This document shows, one piece after another, positions 8,584 through 17,648 of a stretch of DNA of 64,000 nucleotides. Location: positions 1 through 64,000 of the forward strand of contig CAVTBE010000015.1 in assembly GCA_963732845.1 (NCBI GenBank), written 5' to 3'. The position numbers and the translations under genes were made by a program. The stretch is from CAVSRC01 sp963732845 (lineage in GTDB: Bacteria > Pseudomonadota > Alphaproteobacteria > Rhizobiales > Kaistiaceae). The first letter of the stretch is position 1, and every line of letters begins with the position of its first letter. The notes beneath the pieces are model-generated. The model made no database searches. It was not told the origin of the DNA and worked only from the letters and a program-made list of their open reading frames with translations.

Positions 8584-9489
8584 TCAGTTCTGCGCCATCG
8601 TCTCGCTGATCCACTTGGTGAACTGCGAGATACGGCTGTAGACGCCGGGCAATGCCGGGTTGCCGCACTGCACGCCCCAGCTCACGATGCCGACCTGCAC
8701 ATAGCCCTTGCCGTCGCCGAGCGAGGCGACCAGCGGCCCGCCGCTGTCGCCGTAGCAGGAGTCCTTGGCGCCGCTCGGGCTGCCCGCACAGATCTCGTTC
8801 TCGGTGATGGTCAGATCGGCGCTGGTCGCCTCGCCGAAGGCGACGTAGGAGGCCTTGCACTCGTCATTGGGGATCACGTCGATGGTGACCTCGCGCAACT
8901 GGTCGGGGCTGGCCAGTTCGTTGCGCGTGAGCAGTTTGCGCGGCGAGACCATGCGCAGGCCGCTGCGCGTATACATGGCCGCCTCGAAGCCCTGGAAATC
9001 CCACAGCGCCCCCCAGCCGGTCACCGTCAGCTGGGCCTTCGGCCCGGTCACTTTCTGCTCCGTCGCGGCATCGGCGAGCGTGATCGTCGTCACGTTCTTG
9101 AGCGGCTCCTTGAGCTTGATCAGCGCCAGGTCGCCCTTCTCGTCGGTGCCGTATAGCGGGTTGGAGACGACCTTCTCGGCGTCGACCATCTGCAGCTTGC
9201 TCTGGTAGACGCTGCCGTAGCCGACGACCACCTTCTGCGTCGTCTTGCCGAATTCGACGACGCAATGGGCGGCGGTCAGCACCCACTGGTCGGAGATCAG
9301 CGACCCACCGCAGAAACCGGACTGCGGGTCGTGACTGTCGAACAGGCGCACCTGCCAGGGCCATGCGCCGTCGTCGGCCACCGGCTCGCCGCCGGAGATG
9401 AAGTCGCTGTTGATGCGTGCCTGGGCGCCGGTGGCCGTCAGCCCCATGGCGACGACGACGCCGACCGCGAGCCTCGAAACGTTCAGCAT
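8584..9489 (-). CDS. Secreted trypsin-like serine protease (S1A)
   Basis: 301 aa from ATG 9489, preceded by AGGAGAGAG. Residues 1-25 are a signal peptide ending near GAQA. The mature enzyme shows the chymotrypsin fold motifs ISGGEPVADDGAWPWQV, TAAHC (His about 73), GDLALIKL (Asp about 118), CYGDSGGPL (Ser about 245) and VSWGVQCG. The Asp before the GDSGGP block (AKDSC) predicts cleavage after Lys or Arg. Several Cys pairs suggest disulfides, so it acts in the periplasm or outside. Eukaryote-like S1A trypsins are uncommon in this group. It follows the kinase, FHA-protease and CRP-type genes and may belong with them. Confidence 0.92.
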   Translation of the reverse strand: MLNVSRLAVGVVVAMGLTATGAQARINSDFISGGEPVADDGAWPWQVRLFDSHDPQSGFCGGSLISDQWVLTAAHCVVEFGKTTQKVVVGYGSVYQSKLQMVDAEKVVSNPLYGTDEKGDLALIKLKEPLKNVTTITLADAATEQKVTGPKAQLTVTGWGALWDFQGFEAAMYTRSGLRMVSPRKLLTRNELASPDQLREVTIDVIPNDECKASYVAFGEATSADLTITENEICAGSPSGAKDSCYGDSGGPLVASLGDGKGYVQVGIVSWGVQCGNPALPGVYSRISQFTKWISETMAQN

Positions 9490-9768
9490 TGCTCTCTCCT
9501 GGTCCAAAATGGGCATTGCCTTCTGTCGCTCATTCATACGATCGCAGCTACTTTGACTGAACCGGATGCAGAAGCAACCCGTGTGATCTGACGCCGGGAC
9601 CGCGGCGCCGAATAGGTAGACTGCCTGGCGAATCCGGCCTTTTATTGGTCGTTCTTGGCCGACGGTGCGGAGTTCTGTCGACGCAACTGTGCTTCTTCTT
9701 GGCGCCGGCGCGGCGGATCCGTCGTTGCGAAGCCCCGCGCGGTGTCGCCCGGTCCGCGCCACCGGCTC

Positions 9769-9798
9769 TTGGACGCTGCCGCCGGCTCGCCATATAAC
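9769..9798 (+). promoter_or_regulatory. Candidate promoter in the 361-bp gap before the DUF6460 gene
   Basis: CTTGGAC (TTGGAC at 9769-9774) and TATAAC (9793-9798) are 18 bp apart and read toward the DUF6460 gene, 53 bp upstream of its start. The rest of 9490-9850 shows no gene; a tandem GCGGAGAGAC pair supplies the ribosome binding site. Confidence 0.4.
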
Positions 9799-9850
9799 GG
9801 GCACAGGTTCTTGATTTTGGCCGTGTTGCGGAGAGACTGCGGAGAGACCC

Positions 9851-10138
9851 ATGAACAGCACAGCGATCACCCGTTTCTTTGGCGGCTCGCCCGCCCGGGT
9901 CCTGGTTCAGCTCGCCGTGATGTCCTTCGTGCTCGGCGTCATCCTGAGCGCGCTCGGTCTGTCGCCCTTCGACATCGTCGAGAGCCTGCAGCGGCTCGCC
10001 GCGCGCATCTACAACATGGGCTTCGACGCGGTGCGCTGGGGCTTTCAGTATCTGCTGCTGGGCGCCGTCATCGTCGTGCCGGTCTGGCTGGTGATGCGCC
10101 TGTTCCGCCTCGGGCGGCGCAACGGATCGGGCTTCTAG
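9851..10138 (+). CDS. DUF6460-type small membrane protein
   Basis: 95 aa with two hydrophobic segments (about 18-40 and 64-84) and a short basic C terminus. The pattern GGSPARVLVQL, ALGLSPFDI, and MGFDAVRWGFQYLLLGAVIVVPVWLVMRL matches the small Rhizobiales family I know as DUF6460, function unknown. The start is supported by GGAGAGAC just upstream. It is monocistronic: the next gene starts 115 bp on. Confidence 0.75.
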   Translation: MNSTAITRFFGGSPARVLVQLAVMSFVLGVILSALGLSPFDIVESLQRLAARIYNMGFDAVRWGFQYLLLGAVIVVPVWLVMRLFRLGRRNGSGF

Positions 10139-10253
10139 GACCGGAATAGCCGCGCTGCAGGCGCAACTGGCGCGCCCGGAAGGGCAGCGATAATTCAGAT
10201 AATTTGGACCAGTCCGCCTGTCGGATGGGGCTGAAAAAGCGGAAGTTAGTGAG

Positions 10254-10748
10254 ATGCGGAAACCGATGCAGCCGCGCGAAATCCTGGCAATCACAAATCC
10301 CAATAAAGGCTGGGTCGTCGCCGAACTCGATATACTGCACCATGATTGGGCGGCGTGGCTCGAAACGGCGCGCGACCTTCCTGACAGCCCGGACTACGAT
10401 CCGAACACCTGCACCGAGGCCATCAAGGACGGTTGGGTCAACCGTCGCAAACATGAGGTGCTGCGTGAAAAGACGCTGACATTCATAGGCAACAACTTCG
10501 CGGGCTATGGCTTTCTGTTCGAGAACTGGCCTCAGCATCCGCACGAAAGCAATACCAGCCGCCTCATCGAGATCATCCCCGGATGGATTCACCGGCTCGA
10601 AACGCTCGCCGCCTGCATCGAGTATGCGCGCCTGCCTGACGGCTATTGGAAATCGAAGGGCAAACAGCTCGTCGACGAAGTGATCAAGGCCACCCCGGAA
10701 AAGGCGATCGACATCGCGGCGTCCTACCTGCGCAACCCGGCCGGCTAG
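10254..10748 (+). CDS. Hypothetical protein, 164 aa
   Basis: I do not recognise it. It appears soluble, with no signal peptide or membrane segment. It is Trp- and His-rich in the middle (FLFENWPQHPHES, IIPGWIHRLETLAACIEYARLPDGYW) and helical toward the C terminus. Base composition is slightly less GC-rich than its neighbours. No close ribosome binding site stands out, and Met 5 (10266) is an alternative start. Confidence 0.6.
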   Translation: MRKPMQPREILAITNPNKGWVVAELDILHHDWAAWLETARDLPDSPDYDPNTCTEAIKDGWVNRRKHEVLREKTLTFIGNNFAGYGFLFENWPQHPHESNTSRLIEIIPGWIHRLETLAACIEYARLPDGYWKSKGKQLVDEVIKATPEKAIDIAASYLRNPAG

Positions 10749-10882
10749 TTGTGGACCCTTTCCCGACCAGATGGAGCCGCTACGTCCCGCCGGGTTTCCG
10801 ACCGACGCGCGCCCGACGCGGATCCCGACCCGTGCGTTGTCCCTTGACCGCCCTTCGCCGGTCTCGACGCCGCATCGCCTCG

Positions 10883-10949
10883 CCCGGATGAAGCGAAAGC
10901 GTAATCCGGGGCGGCGCTGTCCCCGCATTTCGCCTGCGCTCCATGCGGG
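10883..10949. repeat. Paired REP-like palindromes
   Basis: Two hairpins stand in tandem: CCCGGAT/ATCCGGG (10883-10889, 10904-10910) and CCCGCAT/ATGCGGG (10922-10928, 10943-10949), followed by CTACG. This resembles short dispersed palindromes common between genes in Bradyrhizobium and relatives. It lies at the 3' end of pyrD, where it could act on the transcript end. Confidence 0.5.
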
Positions 10950-10960
10950 CTACGTTGCCG

Positions 10961-12034
10961 CTAGATAGGCTCCCGCGCCCAGCGGTCGGCCTCGCGGCCG
11001 ACGATCTCGCCGATGCTGGCGATCTTCTCGCGGTCGAGCCGCCGGGCAAGCCCGGCGACGATCTCTCCCGCCAGGCCGAGTCCCTCATAGACCATGCCGG
11101 TATAGACCTGGATGAGGTCGGCGCCGGCGGCCATCTTCTGCCAGGCGGTCTCGGCCGAATCGATCCCCCCGACGCCGACCAGCACCAGCTTGCGCCCGAC
11201 GTTCTGGCGCAGCTTCGCCAGGATCGCGGTCGAACGACGGAAGAGCGGGCGGCCGGAAAGCCCGCCGCTCTCGGCCGCCACGCGGCTGTCGCTGACCCCG
11301 TCCCGGGCGATCGTCGTGTTGGTCACGATCAGGCCTTCCAGGCCGCCTTCGATCGCCGCCGCGGCGATCGCCTCGAGCGCCGCATCGTCGAGATCGGGAG
11401 CCAGCTTGAGCAGGATCGGCACCGGCTTTGCCGCGCTGCGCCGTGCCTCCGCGATCGCCGCGATCAGACCGGTCACGGCGGAGCGCTCCTGCAGGTCGCG
11501 CAAGCCCGGCGTGTTGGGCGAGGAGATGTTGACGGCGAGATAGTCGGCGAGCGGCGCAAAGCGCGTGACTCCGGCGACGTAGTCCGCCACGCGGTCGGCG
11601 CTGTCGCGGTTGGCGCCGATATTGACGCCGACGATGCCGTTCGGGGTCCGTGCCTTCAGCCGCCGCTCGGCAGCGTCGAATCCCTTGTTGTTGAAGCCCA
11701 TGCGGTTGATGACCGCCTGATCGGCGGGCAGGCGAAAGACCCGCGGACGCGGATTGCCCGCCTGTGGCCGCGGCGTCAGCGTGCCGACCTCGGTGAAGCC
11801 GAAACCGGCGGCAAGCGTCGCGTCGATTACCTCGGCATTCTTGTCGAAGCCGGCGGCAAGGCCCACCGGGTTCGGAAAGGCAAGCCCCAGCACCCGGCAC
11901 GCCAGGCGCGGGTCGGCGGGCGTCCTGTGCGGCATCAGCCCGGCCGCCGCAACGCCCTTGACCGCCATCCGGTGCGCCGCCTCCGGGTCGATGGCGAAGA
12001 CGAACGGGCGGATCAGGCGGAAGGCAAGGCTCAT
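10961..12034 (-). CDS. pyrD: Dihydroorotate dehydrogenase (quinone), class 2
   Basis: 357 aa. Oxidises dihydroorotate to orotate in pyrimidine synthesis, passing electrons to quinone at the inner membrane. It has the amphipathic N-terminal helix of class 2 enzymes (FRLIRPFVFAIDPEAAHRMAV), the FMN site AAGFDKNAEVID, NRMGFNNKG, the catalytic-Ser region NISSPNTPGLR and the C-terminal VGVGGIDSAETAWQKMAAGADLIQVYTG. The start overlaps the upstream DUF952 stop as ATGA, so the two are translationally coupled. Confidence 0.97.
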   Translation of the reverse strand: MSLAFRLIRPFVFAIDPEAAHRMAVKGVAAAGLMPHRTPADPRLACRVLGLAFPNPVGLAAGFDKNAEVIDATLAAGFGFTEVGTLTPRPQAGNPRPRVFRLPADQAVINRMGFNNKGFDAAERRLKARTPNGIVGVNIGANRDSADRVADYVAGVTRFAPLADYLAVNISSPNTPGLRDLQERSAVTGLIAAIAEARRSAAKPVPILLKLAPDLDDAALEAIAAAAIEGGLEGLIVTNTTIARDGVSDSRVAAESGGLSGRPLFRRSTAILAKLRQNVGRKLVLVGVGGIDSAETAWQKMAAGADLIQVYTGMVYEGLGLAGEIVAGLARRLDREKIASIGEIVGREADRWAREPI

Positions 12035-12375
12035 GGCGTGAGGTCGGGGAAGGCATGCCCCCCGTCTTGCGTGAGCGGCAGGGGCTTGACCCACAGCGCC
12101 GTGGCGGGATCGAGCCGGCCGTAGAGATGGGGGAAGAGGGCGCCGCCCCGCGACGGTTCGTAGCGCAGTTCCGGCCCGAGGCCGAGATCGTCGAAGGCGA
12201 CCAGTACGAGGTCGGCGACACCGGCGAAATGGCGGGCGGCGGTCTCCTTCACCGTTGCGGCCGTGGAAAAATGGATGAAGCCGTCGGCGAGGTCGACGCC
12301 GGCGCCACGGAAGACGCCTTCGGCCTCGGCCTTGCGCCACAATTCAGCCGGGCAGATCTTGTAGACAGTGGTCAT
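12031..12375 (-). CDS. DUF952 family protein
   Basis: About 114 aa, soluble. TVYKICPAELWRKAEAEG, GFIHFSTAATVKETAARHFAG, and RGGALFPHLYGRLDPATALWV are the typical DUF952 blocks; biochemical role unknown. ATG 12375 has GAGGCG before it; a GTG at 12390 would add five residues. It is coupled to pyrD by a 4-bp overlap, a pairing common in Rhizobiales. Confidence 0.88.
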   Translation of the reverse strand: MTTVYKICPAELWRKAEAEGVFRGAGVDLADGFIHFSTAATVKETAARHFAGVADLVLVAFDDLGLGPELRYEPSRGGALFPHLYGRLDPATALWVKPLPLTQDGGHAFPDLTP

Positions 12376-12499
12376 CGCCTCGGTGGACACTAGTCATGAC
12401 GGAGGGCACCGACAAGCGCTTGTGCGGAGTTGCGCACCGGTGTTCCCGTCCAGGCTCGCGAAAAGACGCGCGGCGACGGCCGCAGGGAGGTTCACGCCG

Positions 12500-12949
12500 A
12501 TGATCCGCTCCCGCATTGCCCTGATCACGATCGTTAGCGTGGGCGTCATCGTCCCCGCGGCGGCCCAGGACGCTCCGCCACCGGCCGGGCGCTACCAGCT
12601 CGCCCCCGGCCAGGGCAGCAGCTTCGTGCGCCTCGACACCAGAACCGGTGCGGTCTCCCACTGCGATCAGCAGGCGGGCGTGTGGCGTTGCGAGCCGATC
12701 GTCGAATCGGGCCTGAAAGACAAGCTGAGTGCCCTCTCGAACAAGGTCGACCGGCTGTCCTCGGATCTCGACCGCCTCTCGTTGCGCGTCGACACGCTTG
12801 CCGCCGATGCTGGGTCGCCGGCTCTGCCGGCTGCAGCCGGGCCCGGCGACAAGGCCGCGGACGCGCCGCATGGATTCGCGCCGGCGGTCGTCTATCGCCT
12901 GCTTGAGATGATCCGGGCGATCAAGCACGGCCACGCCGATACGACCTGA
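12500..12949 (+). CDS. Secreted/periplasmic protein with coiled-coil segment
   Basis: 149 aa from ATG 12500 (AGGGAGG at 12484-12490). Residues 1-22 are a signal peptide ending VPAAAQ. Then comes a small domain GRYQLAPGQGSSFVRLDTRTGAVSHC...GVWRCEP, a pattern seen in many Rhizobiales hypothetical proteins, and a heptad-like stretch (about 70-105) likely to form a coiled coil. Function unknown. Two Cys about 12 residues apart could form a disulfide. Confidence 0.75.
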   Translation: MIRSRIALITIVSVGVIVPAAAQDAPPPAGRYQLAPGQGSSFVRLDTRTGAVSHCDQQAGVWRCEPIVESGLKDKLSALSNKVDRLSSDLDRLSLRVDTLAADAGSPALPAAAGPGDKAADAPHGFAPAVVYRLLEMIRAIKHGHADTT

Positions 12950-13107
12950 GATTGCCGGCATCGCGCCTGACGGCCGTCACGGCGCGACCGGTGGCGGAAA
13001 AACCGCACCGGCGCGGTTATAATTGTCGTTCCGGCCACCAATATCGGTGAGGTTGGAGGGATCGCTGTCGCTGGGCCGGCGGCAAGCGGTCGATGGGGAG
13101 GCGACAA

Positions 13108-14367
13108 GTGAATATCCTGATGGTCACCAACACCTACGCGCCCAACGTCTCCGGCGTGGCGCGTTCGGTGACCATGTTCTCCGCGGCCTATCGCGGCCGT
13201 GGCCATCGCGTGCTTGTGGTCGCACCGGAATTCGACGGCGCGCCGGAAAAGGAAGACGACGTCGTGCGCGTCGGCGCGCTGCGCAATTTCGCCGGCACCG
13301 ACTATTCCGTCGTCATCGGCCCGCCGCTCTATCTCGCCCGCGCCGTCGATGCCTTCGCGCCCGACATCGTCCACTCGCACGGCCCCTTCCTGCTCGGCAT
13401 CACCGCCGCCCGCGTCGCGCGTGCCCGGCGCCTGCCGCTGGTCTTCACCCATCACACCCTCTACGAGCAGTACACCCACTACGTGCCGGTCGATTCCGCT
13501 CTGATGAAGCGGATCGCGCTCAGCCGCGGTACCCGCTACGCCAATGCCAGCGATGCGGTCTTCGCTCCCTCGCACAGCATCCGCGAGCTGTTGCGCGCGC
13601 GCGGCGTCAGCGTGCCGATCTACGAGGTGCCGACCGGCGTGCCGCTCGCCGATTTCGCTGACGGCGACGGCGCCGGCTTCCGCGCCCGCCATGGCATTCC
13701 CGCCGACGCCGTGGTGGTCGGCACTGTCGGCCGGCTGGCCGAGGAAAAGAACCTCGATTTCCTCAGCCGCGCCCTTGCTCGCTTCCTTGCCGCCACGCCC
13801 GCGGCCTATGCCCTCATCGTCGGCGACGGTCCATCGCACGAGCCGATGGCGGAGATCTTTGCCGCAGCCGGTCTCTCCCGCCGCGTTGTCTTCACCGGCG
13901 CGCTCAGCCCGCCGGCGCTGATCGACGCCTATCACGCCATGAACGCCTTCGCCTTCGCCTCGCTCACCGAGACGCAGGGGCTGGTGCTGGCGGAGGCCAT
14001 GGCGGCGGGGGTCGCCGTGGTCGCGGTCGATGCGCCCGGCGCCCGCGAGATCGTGCGCGACGGCGTCAACGGGCGCCTGCTGCCGAGGGCCGACGCCGCC
14101 GCCTTTCATGCGGCGCTGGACTGGGTGATCCGGCGAAGCGATGACCAGGCGCGCAGGCTCAGCGCCGTCGCCAGGACCGGAGCGCGTGATTTCTCGCTCG
14201 ACGTCGTCACCGAGCGGGCACTTGCCGCCTATGGCGAGATCATCGCCCACGCGGCCAAGCGCGTCCGCTCCACGGCACGGCGCCCGGGTCTGGGCTGGCG
14301 TCCGCGCCTGCCCCTCGGCGGGATCGGCGATGTGCGTTCGTCGGCGCGCTGGCGCTCCGACTCATGA
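13108..14367 (+). CDS. Glycosyltransferase family 4
   Basis: Retaining GT-B glycosyltransferase, cytoplasmic face of the membrane. N-terminal NILMVTNTYAPNVSGVARSV and HSHGPFLLG, then GRLAEEKNLDF and ALIVGDGPS for nucleotide-sugar binding, and the EX7E-like segment ETQGLVLAEAMAAG. The closest relatives I know by pattern are 1,2-diacylglycerol glucosyltransferases and similar glycolipid enzymes, so a lipid acceptor is possible. I chose GTG 13108 because GGGGAGG precedes it by 7 bp; ATG 13093 overlaps that site. It converges on the aminopeptidase gene with a 6-bp overlap. Confidence 0.9.
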   Translation: MNILMVTNTYAPNVSGVARSVTMFSAAYRGRGHRVLVVAPEFDGAPEKEDDVVRVGALRNFAGTDYSVVIGPPLYLARAVDAFAPDIVHSHGPFLLGITAARVARARRLPLVFTHHTLYEQYTHYVPVDSALMKRIALSRGTRYANASDAVFAPSHSIRELLRARGVSVPIYEVPTGVPLADFADGDGAGFRARHGIPADAVVVGTVGRLAEEKNLDFLSRALARFLAATPAAYALIVGDGPSHEPMAEIFAAAGLSRRVVFTGALSPPALIDAYHAMNAFAFASLTETQGLVLAEAMAAGVAVVAVDAPGAREIVRDGVNGRLLPRADAAAFHAALDWVIRRSDDQARRLSAVARTGARDFSLDVVTERALAAYGEIIAHAAKRVRSTARRPGLGWRPRLPLGGIGDVRSSARWRSDS

Positions 14368-15327
14368 AGCCCGCGACTTGAAGCCTTCCGTCGCCGTGAC
14401 CAGCTCGTGGACGATGCCGGGTTCGGTCATGGCGTGGCCGCTGTCCTCGACCACGCGATAGGCCGCCCGCGGCCATGCCTTGTGGAGGAGCCACGCCGTC
14501 TCGATCGGCGTGCACAGATCGTAGCGCCCGTGCACGATCACCCCGTCGATATCGGCCAGCCGCCCGGCATTAGCGATGAGCTGGTCGTCGCTCTCCATGA
14601 AGCCGCGGTTCTGGAAGTAGTGGCATTCGATGCGCGCAAAGGCCAAGGCATAGTGCGGCTGGCCGAAGGCCGCGACCCGCGCCGGGTCGGGCAGCAGCGA
14701 TAGCGACGCGCCCTCCCACATGGCCCAGGCCCGCGCCGCGGCCATCTGGACGTCCTTGTCGGAACTGGTCAGGCGCTTGTGGTAGGCAGCGATCATGTCG
14801 CCGCGCTCGGCCTCCGGGATCGGCCTGACATAGTCCGCGAAAGCCTCCGGCAGGAGGTACGACGCGCCCTGCTGGTAGAACCATTCGATCTCGCGCCGGC
14901 GCAGCGTGAAGATGCCGCGCACGATCAGCTCGCTCACCCGCCGCGAATGGGTCTCGGCATAGGCCAGCGCCAGTGTCGAGCCCCACGAGCCGCCGAACAC
15001 CTGCCAGCGCTCGATGCCGAGATGCCGGCGGATCGTCTCGATGTCGGCGACCAGGTGCCAGGTCGTGTTCTCCTCGAGCTCGGCATAGGGCGTCGATCGC
15101 CCGCAGCCGCGCTGGTCGAACAGGATCATCCGGTAGGCCGCCGGATCGTGGTAACGCGGCATGGACGGGCTGATGCCGGCGCCGGGGCCGCCGTGGAGAA
15201 CCACGACCGGCTTGCCCTGGGGGTTGCCGTATTCGGCGACGTAGATCTCGTGCAGCGCCGACACCTTTAGCATGTGGGTCTGATAGGGCTGGCTGGCGGG
15301 GAAGAGGATGCGACGGGTTTCGACCAT
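14362..15327 (-). CDS. pip: Prolyl aminopeptidase
   Basis: 321 aa, cytoplasmic alpha/beta hydrolase releasing N-terminal proline. It has the oxyanion motif HGGPGAG, DQRGCGRS, nucleophile GGSWGS, the Asp in HGRYDLCTP and His in DSGHAMTE, and the family N terminus FPASQPYQTHMLKVSALHEIYVAEYG. Length is normal for the short bacterial form. ATG 15327 gives the family-typical N terminus; longer in-frame extension would run into the symporter gene. Confidence 0.95.
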   Translation of the reverse strand: MVETRRILFPASQPYQTHMLKVSALHEIYVAEYGNPQGKPVVVLHGGPGAGISPSMPRYHDPAAYRMILFDQRGCGRSTPYAELEENTTWHLVADIETIRRHLGIERWQVFGGSWGSTLALAYAETHSRRVSELIVRGIFTLRRREIEWFYQQGASYLLPEAFADYVRPIPEAERGDMIAAYHKRLTSSDKDVQMAAARAWAMWEGASLSLLPDPARVAAFGQPHYALAFARIECHYFQNRGFMESDDQLIANAGRLADIDGVIVHGRYDLCTPIETAWLLHKAWPRAAYRVVEDSGHAMTEPGIVHELVTATEGFKSRAS

Positions 15328-15403
15328 GTGAGGAGGCAGGGGGGTTAGGAGGAAGGAGGGAGCACTTTGCCAGCCGGCGCGGGCGGCTGCCAGTGGCGAT
15401 AGG

Positions 15404-17221
15404 TCATGAAACGTCGGCTGCCGCAACCATGTTGCCGGGCCGGCGCAGGGCATCGACGAGTGCGTCCTGGCTGGGCGAGGGGGCGCGCGTGGCGAGGCTG
15501 ACGGTGATCGCCAGCAGGAAACCAACGGGCAGGCCGACGAGCGCTGCCAACAGCGGCGACAGGCCGCTGCCCCGCGCGTCGGCCGGCAGCAGGCCCGGAT
15601 AGCGCCCGCCGATGACGATGGCCAGGGTGACCGCGAAGCCGGCGAGCATGCCGGCGATGGCGCCCGCCCCATTGGCGCGCCGCCACCACACGGCAAGGAA
15701 GAGCGTCGGGAAAAGGCCGCCGGCCACCAGCGACAGCGTCGCCGCCGCCAGCGGGAAGACATCGCCGCTGCGCGCCGCGCCCAGCCACGCGGCGACCAGC
15801 ACCGTTGCGGCCAGAGCCAGGCGCGTGAAGATCAGCCGGCGGCCGGCCGAGGCCTTCGGATCGATGAGCCGCCCGTAGAGGTCGTGGCCGAGCGCCTCGG
15901 CGATGGCCAGTGCCATGGCATTGGCGGCGGCCAGCGCCGCTGCCAGGATGCCGACGAAGATCAGCGCCGTGACCACATAGGGCAGGCTGACAATATCGCC
16001 CCACGCCAGCATGACGATGTCGCCGCTGACCGCGAGGTCAGGGGCCGCCACCGCGCCGGCGGTGCCGTGCAGCGCGGTGCAGGCCTGCGTCGCGGCGGTG
16101 GCCGAGGTGGCATCGGCGCCGCACAGCCTCACCAGCCCATGCCGGCCCAGCGCGAACAGCCAGTCGGGCAGATCGCCGATTGCCGAGCCGACCGTGTCGC
16201 GCAACAGCGCCAGCTTGGCGAAGGTGGCATAGGCGGGCACGGTCAGCGCCACGATGAGGGCGAAGACCAGCGCCCAGCCGATGGAACGGCGGGTGGCCGG
16301 CGCGTCGTCCACGGTGGCGCTGCGCATCAGCAGGTGCGGCAACGCGGCGACCCCGGCGGCCAACGCCACCGTCATCGCGAGGAGCTGGAAGCCACCGTCC
16401 GGTACCAGCGGCAGGAAGCGGCTCGCCAGCGGTGCAGCAAGATCGCCGGAGGCGGCCAGCGCCGCGGCGTCGCTGTAGGCGAGGCCGGCGGCGATCTGCG
16501 GAATGGGGAGCGAATAGGCGATGGTCGAGACGATCGCGGCCGGCACCACGAAGGCGATCGCCAGCACGATGTATTGCGCCAGTGCCGTCAGCGTCACCGA
16601 GCGCATGCCGCCAAGCACGGTACCGGAGAGGATCAGCAGCACGACCAGCACCGCCGCGGAGTGCGACGACAACGCGAACAGCCGGGTGACGACCAGCGTT
16701 CCGGTCGCCACCGCTGCCGCCAGTGCCGGAAGGAGGGTGATCACGACGATGACGGCGGCGACCAGGCGCACGCCGCGATTGGCGAAGCGGAAGGCAAGAA
16801 AGTCGGCGACGCCGAAGGTGCCGGACTTGCGCAGATAGGGGGCGATGAGCACGGCCAGCAGCAGGAAGCCGAGCGACCAGCCGAGGGTGATCGCGATTCC
16901 GGCGCGATAGTCGGAGAGCACCGCGGCGGCGAGCGTGAAGATAGCCCCCGCCGAAAGAAAGGCGGCTGCCGTGGCGATGCCGTTGGCCGTCGCCGACAGG
17001 CCGCCGCCGGCGGTATGGAACTCCGCCGGCTGCATGGTGCGTTCACTGATCCCGGCGACGACGAAGGCGATGATGACGCCGACGCCGAGGGTGGTGCCGA
17101 GCACCGTGTCGGGCAGGCCGTAATTGCCGAGCAGGGCGAGCACCCCGAGCGCGCCGGCGAAGGCGAGCGTGAACAGCCAGGCCAGGCTGCGGAAGGTGGC
17201 CATCGACCTGCGCGCGGCCAT
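15404..17221 (-). CDS. Sodium:solute symporter large subunit (SSS family)
   Basis: 605 aa with about 13 membrane helices. SSS signatures include GGLSATANGIATAAAFLSAGAIF, GWSLGFLLLAVLIAPYLRKSGTFGVADFLAFRF and AALAAANAMALAIAEALGHDLYG. It resembles the VC_2705-type symporters that pair with a DUF4212 small subunit, encoded 13 bp upstream here. Substrate unknown; acetate or another small carboxylate is usual in the wider family. ATG 17221 fits the gap after the small-subunit stop. Confidence 0.92.
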   Translation of the reverse strand: MAARRSMATFRSLAWLFTLAFAGALGVLALLGNYGLPDTVLGTTLGVGVIIAFVVAGISERTMQPAEFHTAGGGLSATANGIATAAAFLSAGAIFTLAAAVLSDYRAGIAITLGWSLGFLLLAVLIAPYLRKSGTFGVADFLAFRFANRGVRLVAAVIVVITLLPALAAAVATGTLVVTRLFALSSHSAAVLVVLLILSGTVLGGMRSVTLTALAQYIVLAIAFVVPAAIVSTIAYSLPIPQIAAGLAYSDAAALAASGDLAAPLASRFLPLVPDGGFQLLAMTVALAAGVAALPHLLMRSATVDDAPATRRSIGWALVFALIVALTVPAYATFAKLALLRDTVGSAIGDLPDWLFALGRHGLVRLCGADATSATAATQACTALHGTAGAVAAPDLAVSGDIVMLAWGDIVSLPYVVTALIFVGILAAALAAANAMALAIAEALGHDLYGRLIDPKASAGRRLIFTRLALAATVLVAAWLGAARSGDVFPLAAATLSLVAGGLFPTLFLAVWWRRANGAGAIAGMLAGFAVTLAIVIGGRYPGLLPADARGSGLSPLLAALVGLPVGFLLAITVSLATRAPSPSQDALVDALRRPGNMVAAADVS

Positions 17222-17234
17222 AGCGCCCTGCCGC

Positions 17235-17489
17235 CTAGCTTTCCAGACCGTCGAAGCGGCGATCGATCCGGTCCTGGTTCTCGGCGAACCAGAAGATCGT
17301 CGCCGCAATCAGCGGCGGCACGATGATGCCGGCCAGGAAGTAGCTGGCCGGCAGACCGAGCAGGGTCGACCGATCGGTCATGGAGGCGAACATCACCGGG
17401 CCCAGCGCGATCAGCATCCCCGCGGCGATGACGCCGACCGTCAGGGCCCAGCTCGCCTCCCAGCGTGGCGTTTCACGATTGTCGGTCAC
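17235..17489 (-). CDS. DUF4212 symporter small subunit
   Basis: 84 aa with two membrane helices (about 13-33 and 48-68). WEASWALTVGVIAAGMLIALGPVMFAS and the charged tail after FWFAENQ are family hallmarks. The GTG start at 17489 follows GGGGAG. First gene of a two-gene operon with the symporter above. Confidence 0.9.
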   Translation of the reverse strand: MTDNRETPRWEASWALTVGVIAAGMLIALGPVMFASMTDRSTLLGLPASYFLAGIIVPPLIAATIFWFAENQDRIDRRFDGLES

Positions 17490-17648
17490 GAGCGCTCCCC
17501 ATCCGGCCTTTGGCGAATCGAGGCCGTTCAGGCGAATTTATACCGTCGTCGGCGGGAAACAGCCCCAAAAACGGGCCTTTTTGACCAGGCCCGGCGGCGC
17601 CCTATCCTGATGCCGACCGGCAGCAGCATGACAAGGACGACACAAGCG

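Noticed and set aside
15884..17326. 480-codon frame antisense to the sodium symporter
   Set aside because: Arg/Gly/Gln/His-rich shadow; the minus strand has clear membrane helices of the SSS family.
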